Shown here in pieces: positions 1 to 8,705 of a stretch of 64,000 bases of DNA (position 1 is the first letter of the stretch; every line of letters begins with the position of its first letter). This stretch comes from Xanthomonas rydalmerensis (GTDB taxonomy: Bacteria; Pseudomonadota; Gammaproteobacteria; Xanthomonadales; Xanthomonadaceae). The notes beneath the pieces were generated by a model. The model ran no database searches and was not told the DNA's origin. It saw only the letters and a program-made list of their open reading frames with translations. The stretch lies in contig NZ_CP126170.1 in assembly GCF_033170385.1 (NCBI RefSeq), forward strand, positions 4,550,001-4,614,000. The letters are read 5' to 3'. A program made the position numbers and the translations under genes.

Positions 1-1901
1 TCCCGATCGGCAGCCTCGGTGAACTTCCTCAAACCCGCAAGCCGAAGCTCTCTTTGAGCGGCGAAGTCTCTCGGTATGACCGGAGATTTTGGACTCCTTG
101 CCCCAGGAGAATCCATCCACAGTTCTTTGTAAGGCCGACGCCCCATGTCAGAGAATAGCAGTCTCTTCGAAGCCTCACCAAGTGGTGTCCTGGAAACTGT
201 AGGGGTTTCAATCCGACTAATTTTCTTTATTCGCTTCATCAACGACATGTACGCGGCATCAAACTTGAAGCCGTGCACGGTCGAGGACTGGAGAGCAACC
301 TGGAATAGGTTCCGTGCGTAAAGCTGCACCATTCTTGCAAGCTTTTCGGGATCAGCCTTAACGGTATTCTTAACAAGATCAATAACCAAACTGAACCGCT
401 TAACGATATTTGAAGCCGCCTCATAGTCGCCGCACGCTACCGCGAGGCCTACTACCCGAATGATATAGTTGAAGTAGTCGAAAATGCCGGTAGGCGTCAC
501 TACGTAACGCTCAACCATCCCGTAGAAGGTTTTTCGAGTACGCTTCCAGCTAGACGGTGTCAGATCCCGTGCGTGCGCCTCGACGTCACCCAACAACATC
601 GCGAACCCAAGGCGCCTTATTGATACGGCGTCCGTTTTGCGGAGCGCATCGGCCTCCAGGCTTGCGTCAGAGGAAGTGAGGAGCGCTCTTGAGAGCATCC
701 CCTCAGTCGTCTCCGGAATCGTTGGAAGCAACCTGTACTCACTTGATCTCTGCCTAATCTGCTGCTCAATTTGGCCAACGAGATCTAATCCAAATTCACC
801 CGAGACACTGAAGACTTTTTGCTTATCCTGTGCGAACTCCACACTGCTGTCGTACAGGTAAGACGGAGAGTATCGGGTGGTAGAGGTTTGCTCATCAAAA
901 TGAAGATCTTCGCCAAATTTCTTGGCCAACCATACAAAGAATTCAGTGGAGGACGAGATTCCTGGTGGAGGCTCAACCACCAGGAAGATGTCGTCTACAT
1001 AACGGCCGTAGTAGGAAGGACTCAGGGCACCATGCATCCTACGATCAAAATCAGAGAGAGCAACATTTGCGATCACTTTTGATGCAGAGAGACCTACAGG
1101 AAGCGCGCCTTCTGGTCGTCCAGCAAAGTCTGGAGTGGATTTATACCAACTATTCAGACTCCTGACGAATAGCCGCGTAAATACCTCTTGCTCTGTAGAT
1201 AGAGCTATACCAATAGAGGCAAGGTACTCGGGTCTCAACAAAAACTCTGGCGAGATACTGTGATAATAGCGCCTGGCGTCCATGGTAGCTGCAATCACAG
1301 TCTTACCAGCTAGAACCTCTGCCCTTATAGCTTTAAGCCCGTTCTCCCTCCAAGCTTGATACGCACTAAAGTAGGGATTAAATAGGCCTAAAGAGTCTCG
1401 ATTTATAGCCCCCTCTTCAAGCGGCGCCCTCCAGGAAGCTCGCCTCCGCAATCTGTTTCCAAAGCTAAGATTTTTATCTAGAGTCGCCTCAAACACGTGA
1501 CCAACTTTCAGTATCCATAGAGCACTGATAATCTGAAATTCTACGGTGGCGGCCATCACCAAGCGAAATTCGGCAACTGGCTTAGCTTCACTCCGAGAGA
1601 ACCTAGCCTTCCAGTCTTCACACGGATCTAGCGTTGAAAAGTGTGATGGTCCAGCCTTCTGATCAGAAGTAAGCGATACGCCTTTCGGGGCAAAGAGAAA
1701 GCCGCCTATCCTTGTCTTATTCTTCCACCAGCTCCCCGATAGCAGTGCCTTGTGTAGCTTCTTCAGATTCGCGTGCAGGCGTTCCTCATAATTGGAGAAT
1801 GCAAGCGCATCGAAATGGATCGCTTCAAAAAAGGCATCGGACTTTGCCTTCTTATACGCAAGGTATAGCTCTGACAGGTCTATAAATTCCATTTTTTGCA
1901 C
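1..1901 (-). CDS. Reverse transcriptase (DRT/Abi-like), 5' part, runs off left edge
   Basis: This reading frame stays open for 633 codons from a GTG at 1901 to the window edge, so the stop codon is not visible. A polymerase core can be read: motif A with Asp208 in M-D-A-R-R-Y-Y-H-S-I-S, an A-L-P-V-G-L-S-A-S segment near residue 267, and the catalytic Y-V-D-D at residues 301-304. Residues after about 330 have no recognisable maturase or endonuclease part and look alpha-helical. An AAGGAG sits 7 nt before the GTG; the ATG three codons later is spaced too far. The GC content is clearly below that of the neighbours, suggesting transfer. Known families with this plan (reverse transcriptase plus helical C-terminus, no maturase domain) are the Abi and DRT/unknown-group enzymes used in phage defence. 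The subgroup cannot be assigned by eye. Retrons and group II intron enzymes fit less well. Confidence 0.85.
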   Translation of the reverse strand, partial: MQKMEFIDLSELYLAYKKAKSDAFFEAIHFDALAFSNYEERLHANLKKLHKALLSGSWWKNKTRIGGFLFAPKGVSLTSDQKAGPSHFSTLDPCEDWKARFSRSEAKPVAEFRLVMAATVEFQIISALWILKVGHVFEATLDKNLSFGNRLRRRASWRAPLEEGAINRDSLGLFNPYFSAYQAWRENGLKAIRAEVLAGKTVIAATMDARRYYHSISPEFLLRPEYLASIGIALSTEQEVFTRLFVRSLNSWYKSTPDFAGRPEGALPVGLSASKVIANVALSDFDRRMHGALSPSYYGRYVDDIFLVVEPPPGISSSTEFFVWLAKKFGEDLHFDEQTSTTRYSPSYLYDSSVEFAQDKQKVFSVSGEFGLDLVGQIEQQIRQRSSEYRLLPTIPETTEGMLSRALLTSSDASLEADALRKTDAVSIRRLGFAMLLGDVEAHARDLTPSSWKRTRKTFYGMVERYVVTPTGIFDYFNYIIRVVGLAVACGDYEAASNIVKRFSLVIDLVKNTVKADPEKLARMVQLYARNLFQVALQSSTVHGFKFDAAYMSLMKRIKKISRIETPTVSRTPLGEASKRLLFSDMGRRPYKELWMDSPGARSPKSPVIPRDFAAQRELRLAGLRKFTEAADR

Positions 1902-1908
1902 AGTTCAG

Positions 1909-1914
1909 CTCCTT
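1909..1914 (-). promoter_or_regulatory. Shine-Dalgarno of the reverse transcriptase gene
   Basis: AAGGAG on the minus strand, 7 nt upstream of the GTG at 1901. It decides the start: the in-frame ATG at 1892 would be 16 nt away. Confidence 0.7.
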
Positions 1915-1920
1915 GAAATA

Positions 1921-1946
1921 AAAAGGGCAGCCTTAGCTGCCCTTTT
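1921..1946 (-). terminator. Intrinsic terminator of aceE
   Basis: Ten-bp stem AAAAGGGCAG / CTGCCCTTTT with a 6-nt loop, 12 nt beyond the aceE stop. On the minus strand it is followed by a TTTTTATTTC tract. The stem is also flanked by A and T runs that would allow activity in the other direction. Confidence 0.88.
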
Positions 1947-1957
1947 ATCTACATCGG

Positions 1958-4648
1958 TCAAACCCCAACCGGATTAGCCTTCTCCGGATCAATCTTGTAC
2001 TGCTTGATCGCCCGAGCCACATCCTTCCCGGTCATCTTCCCCTCCTTCGCCAGCGCTGCAATCGCAGCATGCGCGATGTAGTACCGATCCACCTCGAAGA
2101 ACCGGCGCAGGTTCGCACGGGTATCACTCCGGCCAAACCCGTCGGTGCCCAGCACGGTGTAGTGCATCGGCACGAAAGCGCGGATCTGGTCGGCGAAGGC
2201 GCGCACGTAGTCCGTTGCGGCGATGGCCGGGCCCTGGCGGCCTTCCAGCAGCTGGGTGACGAACGGCTTGCGCTGTTCGCCTTCCGGGTGCAGGCGGTTC
2301 CAGCGTTCGGCGTCGAAGCCGTCGCGGCGCAGTTCGTTGAAGCTGGGGCAGGACCAGATGTCGGCGGTGACGCCGAAGTCCTTGTCCAGCAGCTCGGCGG
2401 CGGCGATGGCTTCGCGCAGGATGGTGCCCGAGCCCAGCAGCTGCACGCGCAGCTCGCCCTTCTTGGGCTTGCCGGCGTCCTTGAGCAGGTACATGCCCTT
2501 GATGATGCCGTCTTCCGCGCCCGCCGGCATTTCCGGGTGGGCGTAGTTCTCGTTCATCAGGGTGATGTAGTAGTACTCGTCCACCTGCTCCTGCATCATC
2601 CGCTGGATGCCGTACTGCATGACCACGGTGACTTCGTAGCCGAAGGTGGGGTCGTAGCTGCGCACGTTGGGGATGGAGCCGGCGATGACCTGGCTGAAGC
2701 CGTCTTCGTGCTGCAGGCCTTCACCGTTGAGCGTGGTGCGGCCGGCGGTGCCGCCGAGCAGGAAGCCGCGGGTGCGCATGTCCGCCGCCTGCCAGGCGAT
2801 GTCGCCCACGCGCTGGAAGCCGAACATGGAGTAGTAGATGTAGAACGGCAGCATCGGCACGTTGCTGACCGAGTAGCTGGTGCCGGCGGCCATCCACGAG
2901 GAGATCGCGCCCGGCTCGCTGATGCCCTGCTGCAGCACCTGGCCGGATTGGTCTTCGCGGTAGAACATCAGCTGGTCGGCGTCCACCGGCTTGTACTTCT
3001 GGCCGAACGGGGCATAGATGCCGATCTGCCGGAACATGCCTTCCATGCCGAAGGTGCGCGCTTCGTCGGCCACGATCGGCACGATGCGCGGGCCCAGTTC
3101 CTTGTCGCGCAGGGCGATGTTGAGGCTCTGCACGAAGGCCATGGTGGTGGAGTAGGTGCGCTCGCCGCTGTCCTTGAGCAGGCGCTCGAACTTGTCCAGG
3201 CCCGGGGCCGGGATGGACAGGTCGGCCTTGCGGCGGCGCTGCGGCAGGTAGCCGCCCATCGCGGCGCGACGCTCCTGCAGGTACTGCACTTCCGGCGAGT
3301 CCGGGCCGGGGTGGTAGAACGGCACCTGCTCGGCGTCGGCCAGCTGCTTGTCGCTGAGCGGGATGTTGAAGCGGTCGCGGAACGCGCGCACGGCGTCGTC
3401 GTCCAGCTTCTTGGTCTGGTGGGTGGGGTTCAGCGCCTCGCCGGCCGAGCCCATGCCGTAGCCCTTGACGGTCTTGGCCAGGATCACGGTGGGCATGCCC
3501 TTGGTGTTCACCGCCTGGTGGTAGGCGGCGTAGACCTTGTGCGGATCGTGGCCGCCGCGGTTCAGGCGCCAGATGTCGTCGTCGGACAGGCCGGCGACCA
3601 TGGCCGCGGTCTCCGGGTACTTGCCGAAGAAGTTGGCGCGGGTATAGGCGCCGCCGAAGGCCTTGCAGTTCTGGTACTCGCCGTCGACGGTTTCCATCAT
3701 CAGCTTCTTGAGGACGCCGTTGGTGTCCTTGGCCAGCAGGGCGTCCCAGTAGCCGCCCCACAGCAGCTTGATGACGTTCCAGCCGCCGCCGCGGAACACG
3801 CCTTCCAGCTCCTGGATGATCTTGCCGTTGCCGCGCACCGGGCCGTCCAGGCGCTGCAGGTTGCAGTTGACCACGAAAATCAGGTTATCCAGGCCTTCGC
3901 GGCCGGCCAGGGCGATGGCGCCCAGGGTCTCGGGCTCGTCGCTCTCGCCGTCGCCGATGAAGCACCACACCTTGCGGTCGGACTTCTCGATCAGGCCGCG
4001 GTGCTCGAGGTACTTCATGAACTGCGCCTGGTAGATGGCGCTGAGCGGGCCCAGGCCCATCGACACGGTGGGGGTCTGCCAGAAGTCCGGCATCAGCCAC
4101 GGGTGCGGGTAGGAGGATATGCCCTGCCCGTCCACTTCCATGCGGAAGTTGTTGAGCTGGTCTTCGCTGATGCGGCCTTCCAGGAAGGCGCGGGCGTAGA
4201 TGCCGGGGGAGCTGTGGCCCTGGATGTACAGCAGGTCGCCGGGGTGCTTGTCCGAGGGGGCGCGCCAGAAGTGGTTGAAGCCCACGTCGTACAGGGTGGC
4301 GCTGGAGGCGAAGGAGGCGATGTGGCCGCCCAGGTCGCCCGGCTTGCGGTTGGCGCGGACCACGGTGGCCATCGCGTTCCAGCGGATGATCGAGCGGATC
4401 TTCCACTCGATGGCCGCATCGCCCGGGCTCTTGGCCTCGTTGGCGGGGGAGATGGTGTTGACGTACTCGGTGGTCGGCGAGAACGGCAGGTAGGCGCCGG
4501 AACGACGGGTCAGTTCGACCATGTCCTCCAGCAGCTGATGCGCGCGCTCGGGGCCTGCGACATCGATGACGGCCTTGAGCGATTCGATCCACTCCTGGGT
4601 CTCAGTGGGGTTCGGATCGTTCTGCAGCACCTCGTTCAACCAGTTCAT
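1958..4648 (-). CDS. aceE: Pyruvate dehydrogenase E1 component (homodimeric type)
   Basis: AceE performs the thiamine-diphosphate-dependent decarboxylation of pyruvate and reductive acetylation of the lipoyl domain of E2 in the cytoplasmic pyruvate dehydrogenase complex. The 896-residue product has the normal length of the homodimeric E1 family. The ThDP/Mg binding motif is visible as G-D-G-E-S-D-E-P-E followed about 20 residues later by N-C-N-L-Q. The start is placed at M-N-W-L-N-E-V, preceded by GGGAG; the open frame extends further upstream but that part is Arg/Cys-rich and not family-like. No aceF or lpd lies beside it here. It ends in a strong terminator, with the reverse transcriptase gene immediately beyond. 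Confidence 0.97.
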   Translation of the reverse strand: MNWLNEVLQNDPNPTETQEWIESLKAVIDVAGPERAHQLLEDMVELTRRSGAYLPFSPTTEYVNTISPANEAKSPGDAAIEWKIRSIIRWNAMATVVRANRKPGDLGGHIASFASSATLYDVGFNHFWRAPSDKHPGDLLYIQGHSSPGIYARAFLEGRISEDQLNNFRMEVDGQGISSYPHPWLMPDFWQTPTVSMGLGPLSAIYQAQFMKYLEHRGLIEKSDRKVWCFIGDGESDEPETLGAIALAGREGLDNLIFVVNCNLQRLDGPVRGNGKIIQELEGVFRGGGWNVIKLLWGGYWDALLAKDTNGVLKKLMMETVDGEYQNCKAFGGAYTRANFFGKYPETAAMVAGLSDDDIWRLNRGGHDPHKVYAAYHQAVNTKGMPTVILAKTVKGYGMGSAGEALNPTHQTKKLDDDAVRAFRDRFNIPLSDKQLADAEQVPFYHPGPDSPEVQYLQERRAAMGGYLPQRRRKADLSIPAPGLDKFERLLKDSGERTYSTTMAFVQSLNIALRDKELGPRIVPIVADEARTFGMEGMFRQIGIYAPFGQKYKPVDADQLMFYREDQSGQVLQQGISEPGAISSWMAAGTSYSVSNVPMLPFYIYYSMFGFQRVGDIAWQAADMRTRGFLLGGTAGRTTLNGEGLQHEDGFSQVIAGSIPNVRSYDPTFGYEVTVVMQYGIQRMMQEQVDEYYYITLMNENYAHPEMPAGAEDGIIKGMYLLKDAGKPKKGELRVQLLGSGTILREAIAAAELLDKDFGVTADIWSCPSFNELRRDGFDAERWNRLHPEGEQRKPFVTQLLEGRQGPAIAATDYVRAFADQIRAFVPMHYTVLGTDGFGRSDTRANLRRFFEVDRYYIAHAAIAALAKEGKMTGKDVARAIKQYKIDPEKANPVGV

Positions 4649-4957
4649 AACGCTCCCGTAGGTCGCACGCACGCGCGCGATGGCATGTGTTTTCTCGAAG
4701 CCTGCAAGTGTAGCGCAACCGCCTCTCAGGACCTCGTACGCCAGCGTATGGAACGGACTGTCACATTGGCCCGGGACACCCCGCAGGACAGCGTTGGCGG
4801 CCACTGCGCCGGGCGGCCGCGGCTGCGCTTATGATCGGGTTCCAGGCCCCTGTGGAGCGCCGCCATCGCCCTTGCCTCGTCAGCGCAGGACGCCTCCGCG
4901 GTCGCCTGGCGGCACAGCCTGCGCACGCGGCTGCTGCTGTGGGGCAGCCTGCTGCAG

Positions 4958-6841
4958 GTGGCGCTGCTGCTGGGCCTGGCCCTGCTGTTCTATGTGGGCG
5001 CGCGCGAGGTGATGGTGCGCAACGCGCGCGAGGAGGTGGCCGGGCTGACCCAGCAGACCGCGCGTAGCCTGGACGCCACGCTGGGCTCGGTGCAGGTGAG
5101 CGGGCGCACCCTGGCCGCCACCGCGGCGGGATTGGGCCGGCAGCCGTTCAACCTGCGCAGCCTGCTGCAGGCCACGCTGCAGGGCGACCCGGACATCGCC
5201 GGCGCCTTGCTGGTGATCGAGCCCGGCGCCCTGAAGGACGATGGCCGCGGTTTCGCCTGGCACCTGCGGCGCACTGCCGGCGGCGTGCAGGAGCAGTCGG
5301 CGGAGACGCTGGGCTTCGATCTGCACAGCATGCCGTGGTATCGGCGCACGCTGACTGCGCCGGCGCCGTGGTGGTCCGAGCCGTACAGCGACGCCAGCAG
5401 CGGTGGCGCCTACCTCACCACCTACAACCTGCCGCTGCGCCTGCCCGGCGACGGCCCGCAGGCGCCGGCGATCGGTATGGTCAGCGTGGACGTGCCGCTG
5501 CAGCGCCTGCAGGCCATCGTCGCCGAGCTGCCGGCCAACAGCGGCCTGCAGCCGATGCTGCTGTCGCCGGACGGGCTGTTCGTGCTGCACCCGGACCCGG
5601 CGCTGCGCTTCCGCCGCACCCTGGAGGCGCACGTGGCGCGGGCGCGGCCGGACCTGTCGCCGCTGGCGCAGGCGGCCGACACGCACACGCCGGTGCGGTT
5701 CGAGCACACCGCGCCGGACGGCACCCGCTACCTGACCCAGAGCACGCCCGTCGGCGACACCGGCTGGACCTTCGCGCTGAGCGTGTCGGAGGACTACATC
5801 CTGGCCGGTTTGGGCCGCATCGTGCTGTGGGGCGCGCTGGCGGGCGCCGCGGCGCTGGCGCTGTGGCTGTGGCTGCTGCACCGCTACACGGTGCGGCTGG
5901 TGCGGCCGATCGAGGATCTGACCAACTCGGCACTGCACTTCAGCCAGGGCGCGTTCGACTACCCGCTGCGCCACGTCGAGCGCGCGGACGAAGTGGGGGT
6001 GATGGCGCGCGCCTTCGACAGCGCGCGCGGTTCGATCAAGCACCAACTGGACGAGATCGCCACGCTGGCGCAGGCGCGGCAGCGCATGCAGAGCGAGCTG
6101 TCGATCGCGCGCGACATCCAGCAGGCGATGCTGCCGGTCGGGCGCACCTTCGACAGCGCCCACAAGCATCTGGAAACCCATGCGCTGCTGGAACCGGCGG
6201 AAATGGTGGGCGGCGACTTCTACCAGTTCTTCGAGACCGAACCGGGGCTGCTGTGGTTCGTGGTCGGCGACGTCTCCGACAAGGGCGTGCCGGCGGCGCT
6301 GTTCATGGCGCGGGCGATGACCGTGCTGGAGATCGCCGCGCGCCGGCACACGCGCCCGGACGCGATCCTGATCGCGGCCTCGCAGCGGCTGGTGGAAGGC
6401 AACGAGCCGTGCATGTTCGCCACCGTGCTGTGCGGGCTGATCGACGTGCACAGCGGCGACTACTGGCTCTCCAGTGCCGGCCACGAGCCGCCGCTGCTGC
6501 TCGGCGCCGACGGCCGCGCGGAACTGCTGCCGCTGGAATCCGGCCCGCCGCTCGGGCTGGAGCCGCAATCGCGCTACCCGGTGCTGCACGGGCGCCTGGC
6601 CGCCGGCGCCACCCTGCTCAGCTACACCGATGGCATCACCGAGGCGATGGATGCGCAGGAGCAGGCCTATGGCGAGGCGCGGCTGCTGGCGGCGCTGCAG
6701 CCCGGCGCCGACGCGCAGGCGCAGTGCGCGGCGGTGCTGGCCGACGTGCAGGCGTTCACCGCGCCCGCACCGCAGTCCGACGACATTACCCTGCTGGCGA
6801 TCCGGCTACGCCAGGATCCGGCACGGGAGACGACACGATGA
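4958..6841 (+). CDS. Membrane-bound SpoIIE/PP2C-family serine phosphatase with sensor and HAMP domains
   Basis: Likely the phosphatase of a partner-switching pathway that dephosphorylates the STAS protein encoded two genes on. Reading from the N-terminus: a transmembrane helix, an extracytoplasmic Cache-like sensor (about residues 40-280, with P-W-Y-R-R and G-G-A-Y-L-T-T), a second transmembrane helix near 285-310, a HAMP segment, a short coiled linker, and a PP2C/SpoIIE catalytic domain with V-G-G-D-F-Y, G-D-V-S-D-K-G-V-P-A, S-A-G-H-E-P-P and S-D-D-I-T-L-L. The GTG used here cuts into the first transmembrane helix. The frame is open back to 4835 and codes for the rest of that helix, but has no ATG, GTG or TTG there, so the true start is unresolved. 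It overlaps the next gene by ATGA. Confidence 0.88.
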   Translation: MALLLGLALLFYVGAREVMVRNAREEVAGLTQQTARSLDATLGSVQVSGRTLAATAAGLGRQPFNLRSLLQATLQGDPDIAGALLVIEPGALKDDGRGFAWHLRRTAGGVQEQSAETLGFDLHSMPWYRRTLTAPAPWWSEPYSDASSGGAYLTTYNLPLRLPGDGPQAPAIGMVSVDVPLQRLQAIVAELPANSGLQPMLLSPDGLFVLHPDPALRFRRTLEAHVARARPDLSPLAQAADTHTPVRFEHTAPDGTRYLTQSTPVGDTGWTFALSVSEDYILAGLGRIVLWGALAGAAALALWLWLLHRYTVRLVRPIEDLTNSALHFSQGAFDYPLRHVERADEVGVMARAFDSARGSIKHQLDEIATLAQARQRMQSELSIARDIQQAMLPVGRTFDSAHKHLETHALLEPAEMVGGDFYQFFETEPGLLWFVVGDVSDKGVPAALFMARAMTVLEIAARRHTRPDAILIAASQRLVEGNEPCMFATVLCGLIDVHSGDYWLSSAGHEPPLLLGADGRAELLPLESGPPLGLEPQSRYPVLHGRLAAGATLLSYTDGITEAMDAQEQAYGEARLLAALQPGADAQAQCAAVLADVQAFTAPAPQSDDITLLAIRLRQDPARETTR

Positions 6842-7278
6842 TGCTGCGGTGGCAGATGGAACCGGCATTGGACGCACTGGCGCAACTGAGCGACAGCGTG
6901 GAGGCGGCGCTGCGGCGCCACGGCGTGAGCGGCGAGCAGGTCAGCCGCACCCGGCTGATCGTCGAGGAACTGGCCTGCAACACCCTGGAACACGGCCACC
7001 TGCGCCGCGCGCCGCTGCCGGTGGACGTGATCCTGCACCTGCAGCCCGATGCCCTGGTGCTGGAGTTCCACGACAGCGGCCCGGCCTTCGACCCGCGCGA
7101 CGCACCGGTGCCGGACCTGGACGCGGACATCGCCGAGCGCCCGATCGGCGGCCTCGGCCTGCACCTGGTGCAGCAGCTCGCCGATCGCCTGGAATACCGC
7201 CACGACGGCGACCGCAACGTCGTGCGCATCGTCCTGCTGCAACCCGCCGATCCATCCCTTCAGGAGTCGCCCGCATGA
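6838..7278 (+). CDS. RsbW-like anti-sigma factor / serine kinase (HATPase_c_2)
   Basis: A 146-residue GHKL-fold ATPase of the RsbW/SpoIIAB type. In partner switching such proteins bind or phosphorylate the STAS antagonist, and in other systems hold a sigma factor. The N box is seen in I-V-E-E-L-A-C-N-T-L-E-H-G and the G boxes in D-S-G-P-A-F-D-P and P-I-G-G-L-G-L-H-L-V. The start ATG overlaps the phosphatase stop and the stop overlaps the STAS start, both as ATGA, indicating translational coupling. No sigma factor gene is adjacent, so the downstream target is unknown. Confidence 0.87.
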   Translation: MMLRWQMEPALDALAQLSDSVEAALRRHGVSGEQVSRTRLIVEELACNTLEHGHLRRAPLPVDVILHLQPDALVLEFHDSGPAFDPRDAPVPDLDADIAERPIGGLGLHLVQQLADRLEYRHDGDRNVVRIVLLQPADPSLQESPA

Positions 7279-7661
7279 CCACGTTGAGCCTGCAGATCGA
7301 TCCGGCGCAGGACAAGCGCCAACGCATCACCCTGAGCGGGCGCCTGGACACCCACACCTACCAGGCCCTGGACGAGGCGCTGGCGCCGCTGCTGGCCACG
7401 CCGATCACCACCCTGGTGCTTGACGTCTCGCACCTGGACTACATCAGCAGCGCCGGCATCCGCTCGATCTTCAAGGCACGCAAGGTGCTGGCCGCGCGCG
7501 ACGGCCGGGTGCTGGTGGTCAACCCGCAGCCGCAGATCCGCAAGGTGTTCGACGTGGTCAAGGCGGTGCCGTTGAACGAGATCTTCACCTCGGTGCAGGA
7601 ACTGGACGAGTACCTGGACGAGATGCAGCGGCGGGTGCTGGAGCAGGAGCGTGGTGGCTGA
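7275..7661 (+). CDS. STAS-domain anti-sigma factor antagonist
   Basis: A 128-residue single STAS domain. The phosphorylation-site segment is readable as D-Y-I-S-S-A-G-I-R-S around residues 57-66, with Ser where the kinase target is expected. It would be phosphorylated by the preceding RsbW-like kinase and dephosphorylated by the SpoIIE phosphatase, closing the three-gene switch. CAGGAG lies 8 nt before the ATG. Nothing gene-like lies between its stop and the IS element that follows. Confidence 0.9.
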   Translation: MTTLSLQIDPAQDKRQRITLSGRLDTHTYQALDEALAPLLATPITTLVLDVSHLDYISSAGIRSIFKARKVLAARDGRVLVVNPQPQIRKVFDVVKAVPLNEIFTSVQELDEYLDEMQRRVLEQERGG

Positions 7662-7733
7662 GGGACGGCGGCGTTTGTGCGTTGCACCCGGGGCGCCCTG
7701 CCTTTGTGCTTGTCGTAGATACCGTCTTACCCC

Positions 7734-8705
7734 CTAGCAGGCAAGGCCCCTTTTCGGGTCGAACGCGGTGCCCGATTTGAGGACGCCATAGGCGAGGTGC
7801 AGGAGCTTGCGCATAGCGGCGCACACGATCTGCTTGCCGGCTTTGCCGCGTTCGCTTAGCCGCTGTTTCAGCGCCCGGATGACCGGGTTGTGGGTCATGG
7901 CCACCAGGGCCGGCATGAACAGGCCCGCGCGCAGGCGGGGCGAGCCGGTGCGCGAGATGCAGACATGGCCTTTGCGGTCGCCCGACTCCTGCAGGCACGG
8001 ATTCAGGCCGGCGAAGGCGGTCACCGCCGAGGCATCGGCAAAGCGCCTCACATCGCCAAGCTCGGCCAGCATCAAGGCCGCGCTGGTGTCGGCGATGCCC
8101 TGGATGCTCACCAGTAACTCGCGCTGCCCCCGCAAGGTCGGATCCTGGTCGATATGGTCATCGATGGCCTGCTCGATCTGGGCGATGTGATGTTGCAGAT
8201 CGGCCAGATGGACCTGGATCGAGTCCTTCACCTGGGCCGGAGCGACGTCCAGCCGGTTGCGCTCCATCTGCAGCATCTGTTGCAAGTCCTGGCGCCGGCG
8301 CACCAGTGCCTTGAGCTGCTTGAGCGCCGGCGGATCAGGGTGCCAACGGCGTAACTGCTCGCGGTGACGCAGGGCATAGCTGGCGATCAGCTTGGCATCG
8401 CTGCGATCGGTCTTGACCCGGCTGAGCTGGCTGCGTGCGTACGCGGCCGTCTGCGCCGGGTTGAGCACGCACACCCGATAGCCTCGTGCGTGGAGGAACT
8501 CGGCCAGTGCCTGGTGGTAGGTGCCAGTGGCCTCCATGGCGATCCAGCTCTCGGGCTGCGCATGCGTCTGCAGCCATGCCTGCAGGGCCTGGAAGCCCTT
8601 GGCATCGTTGGACAACTTGGCCTTGGTACGGTGCTTGCCATTGGTCAGCTCGATGGCCACATCGAAACTGCGTTTGGCGACGTCGATGCCGATGACGGGA
8701 GACAT
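7734..8705 (-). CDS. IS110-family transposase (DEDD recombinase), copy 1
   Basis: A 323-residue recombinase of the IS110 type. It has an N-terminal RuvC-like DEDD domain (I-G-I-D-V-A-K-R-S-F-D near residue 5; E-A-T-G-T-Y; V-K-T-D-R-S-D-A-K) and a C-terminal Transposase_20 domain with F-A-G-L-N-P and the candidate nucleophilic Ser region R-T-G-S-P-R-L-R. GGAGGAA lies 6 nt before the ATG at 8705, which starts M-S-P-V-I-G-I-D; the open frame extends further upstream but that would cross the non-coding guide region. It appears intact and is nearly identical to the copy at 21776. Confidence 0.95.
   Translation of the reverse strand: MSPVIGIDVAKRSFDVAIELTNGKHRTKAKLSNDAKGFQALQAWLQTHAQPESWIAMEATGTYHQALAEFLHARGYRVCVLNPAQTAAYARSQLSRVKTDRSDAKLIASYALRHREQLRRWHPDPPALKQLKALVRRRQDLQQMLQMERNRLDVAPAQVKDSIQVHLADLQHHIAQIEQAIDDHIDQDPTLRGQRELLVSIQGIADTSAALMLAELGDVRRFADASAVTAFAGLNPCLQESGDRKGHVCISRTGSPRLRAGLFMPALVAMTHNPVIRALKQRLSERGKAGKQIVCAAMRKLLHLAYGVLKSGTAFDPKRGLAC

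Noticed and set aside
1..1901. Retron or group II intron interpretation of the reverse transcriptase
   Set aside because: No msr/msd-like inverted structure is seen upstream (only the aceE terminator), no maturase or HNH part is present, and the protein is far longer than retron RTs.
2069..4834. 921-codon open frame on the plus strand opposite aceE
   Set aside because: Its composition (long Ala/Val/Gly/His runs) is that of an antisense shadow of a GC-rich gene; aceE on the other strand has clear family motifs.
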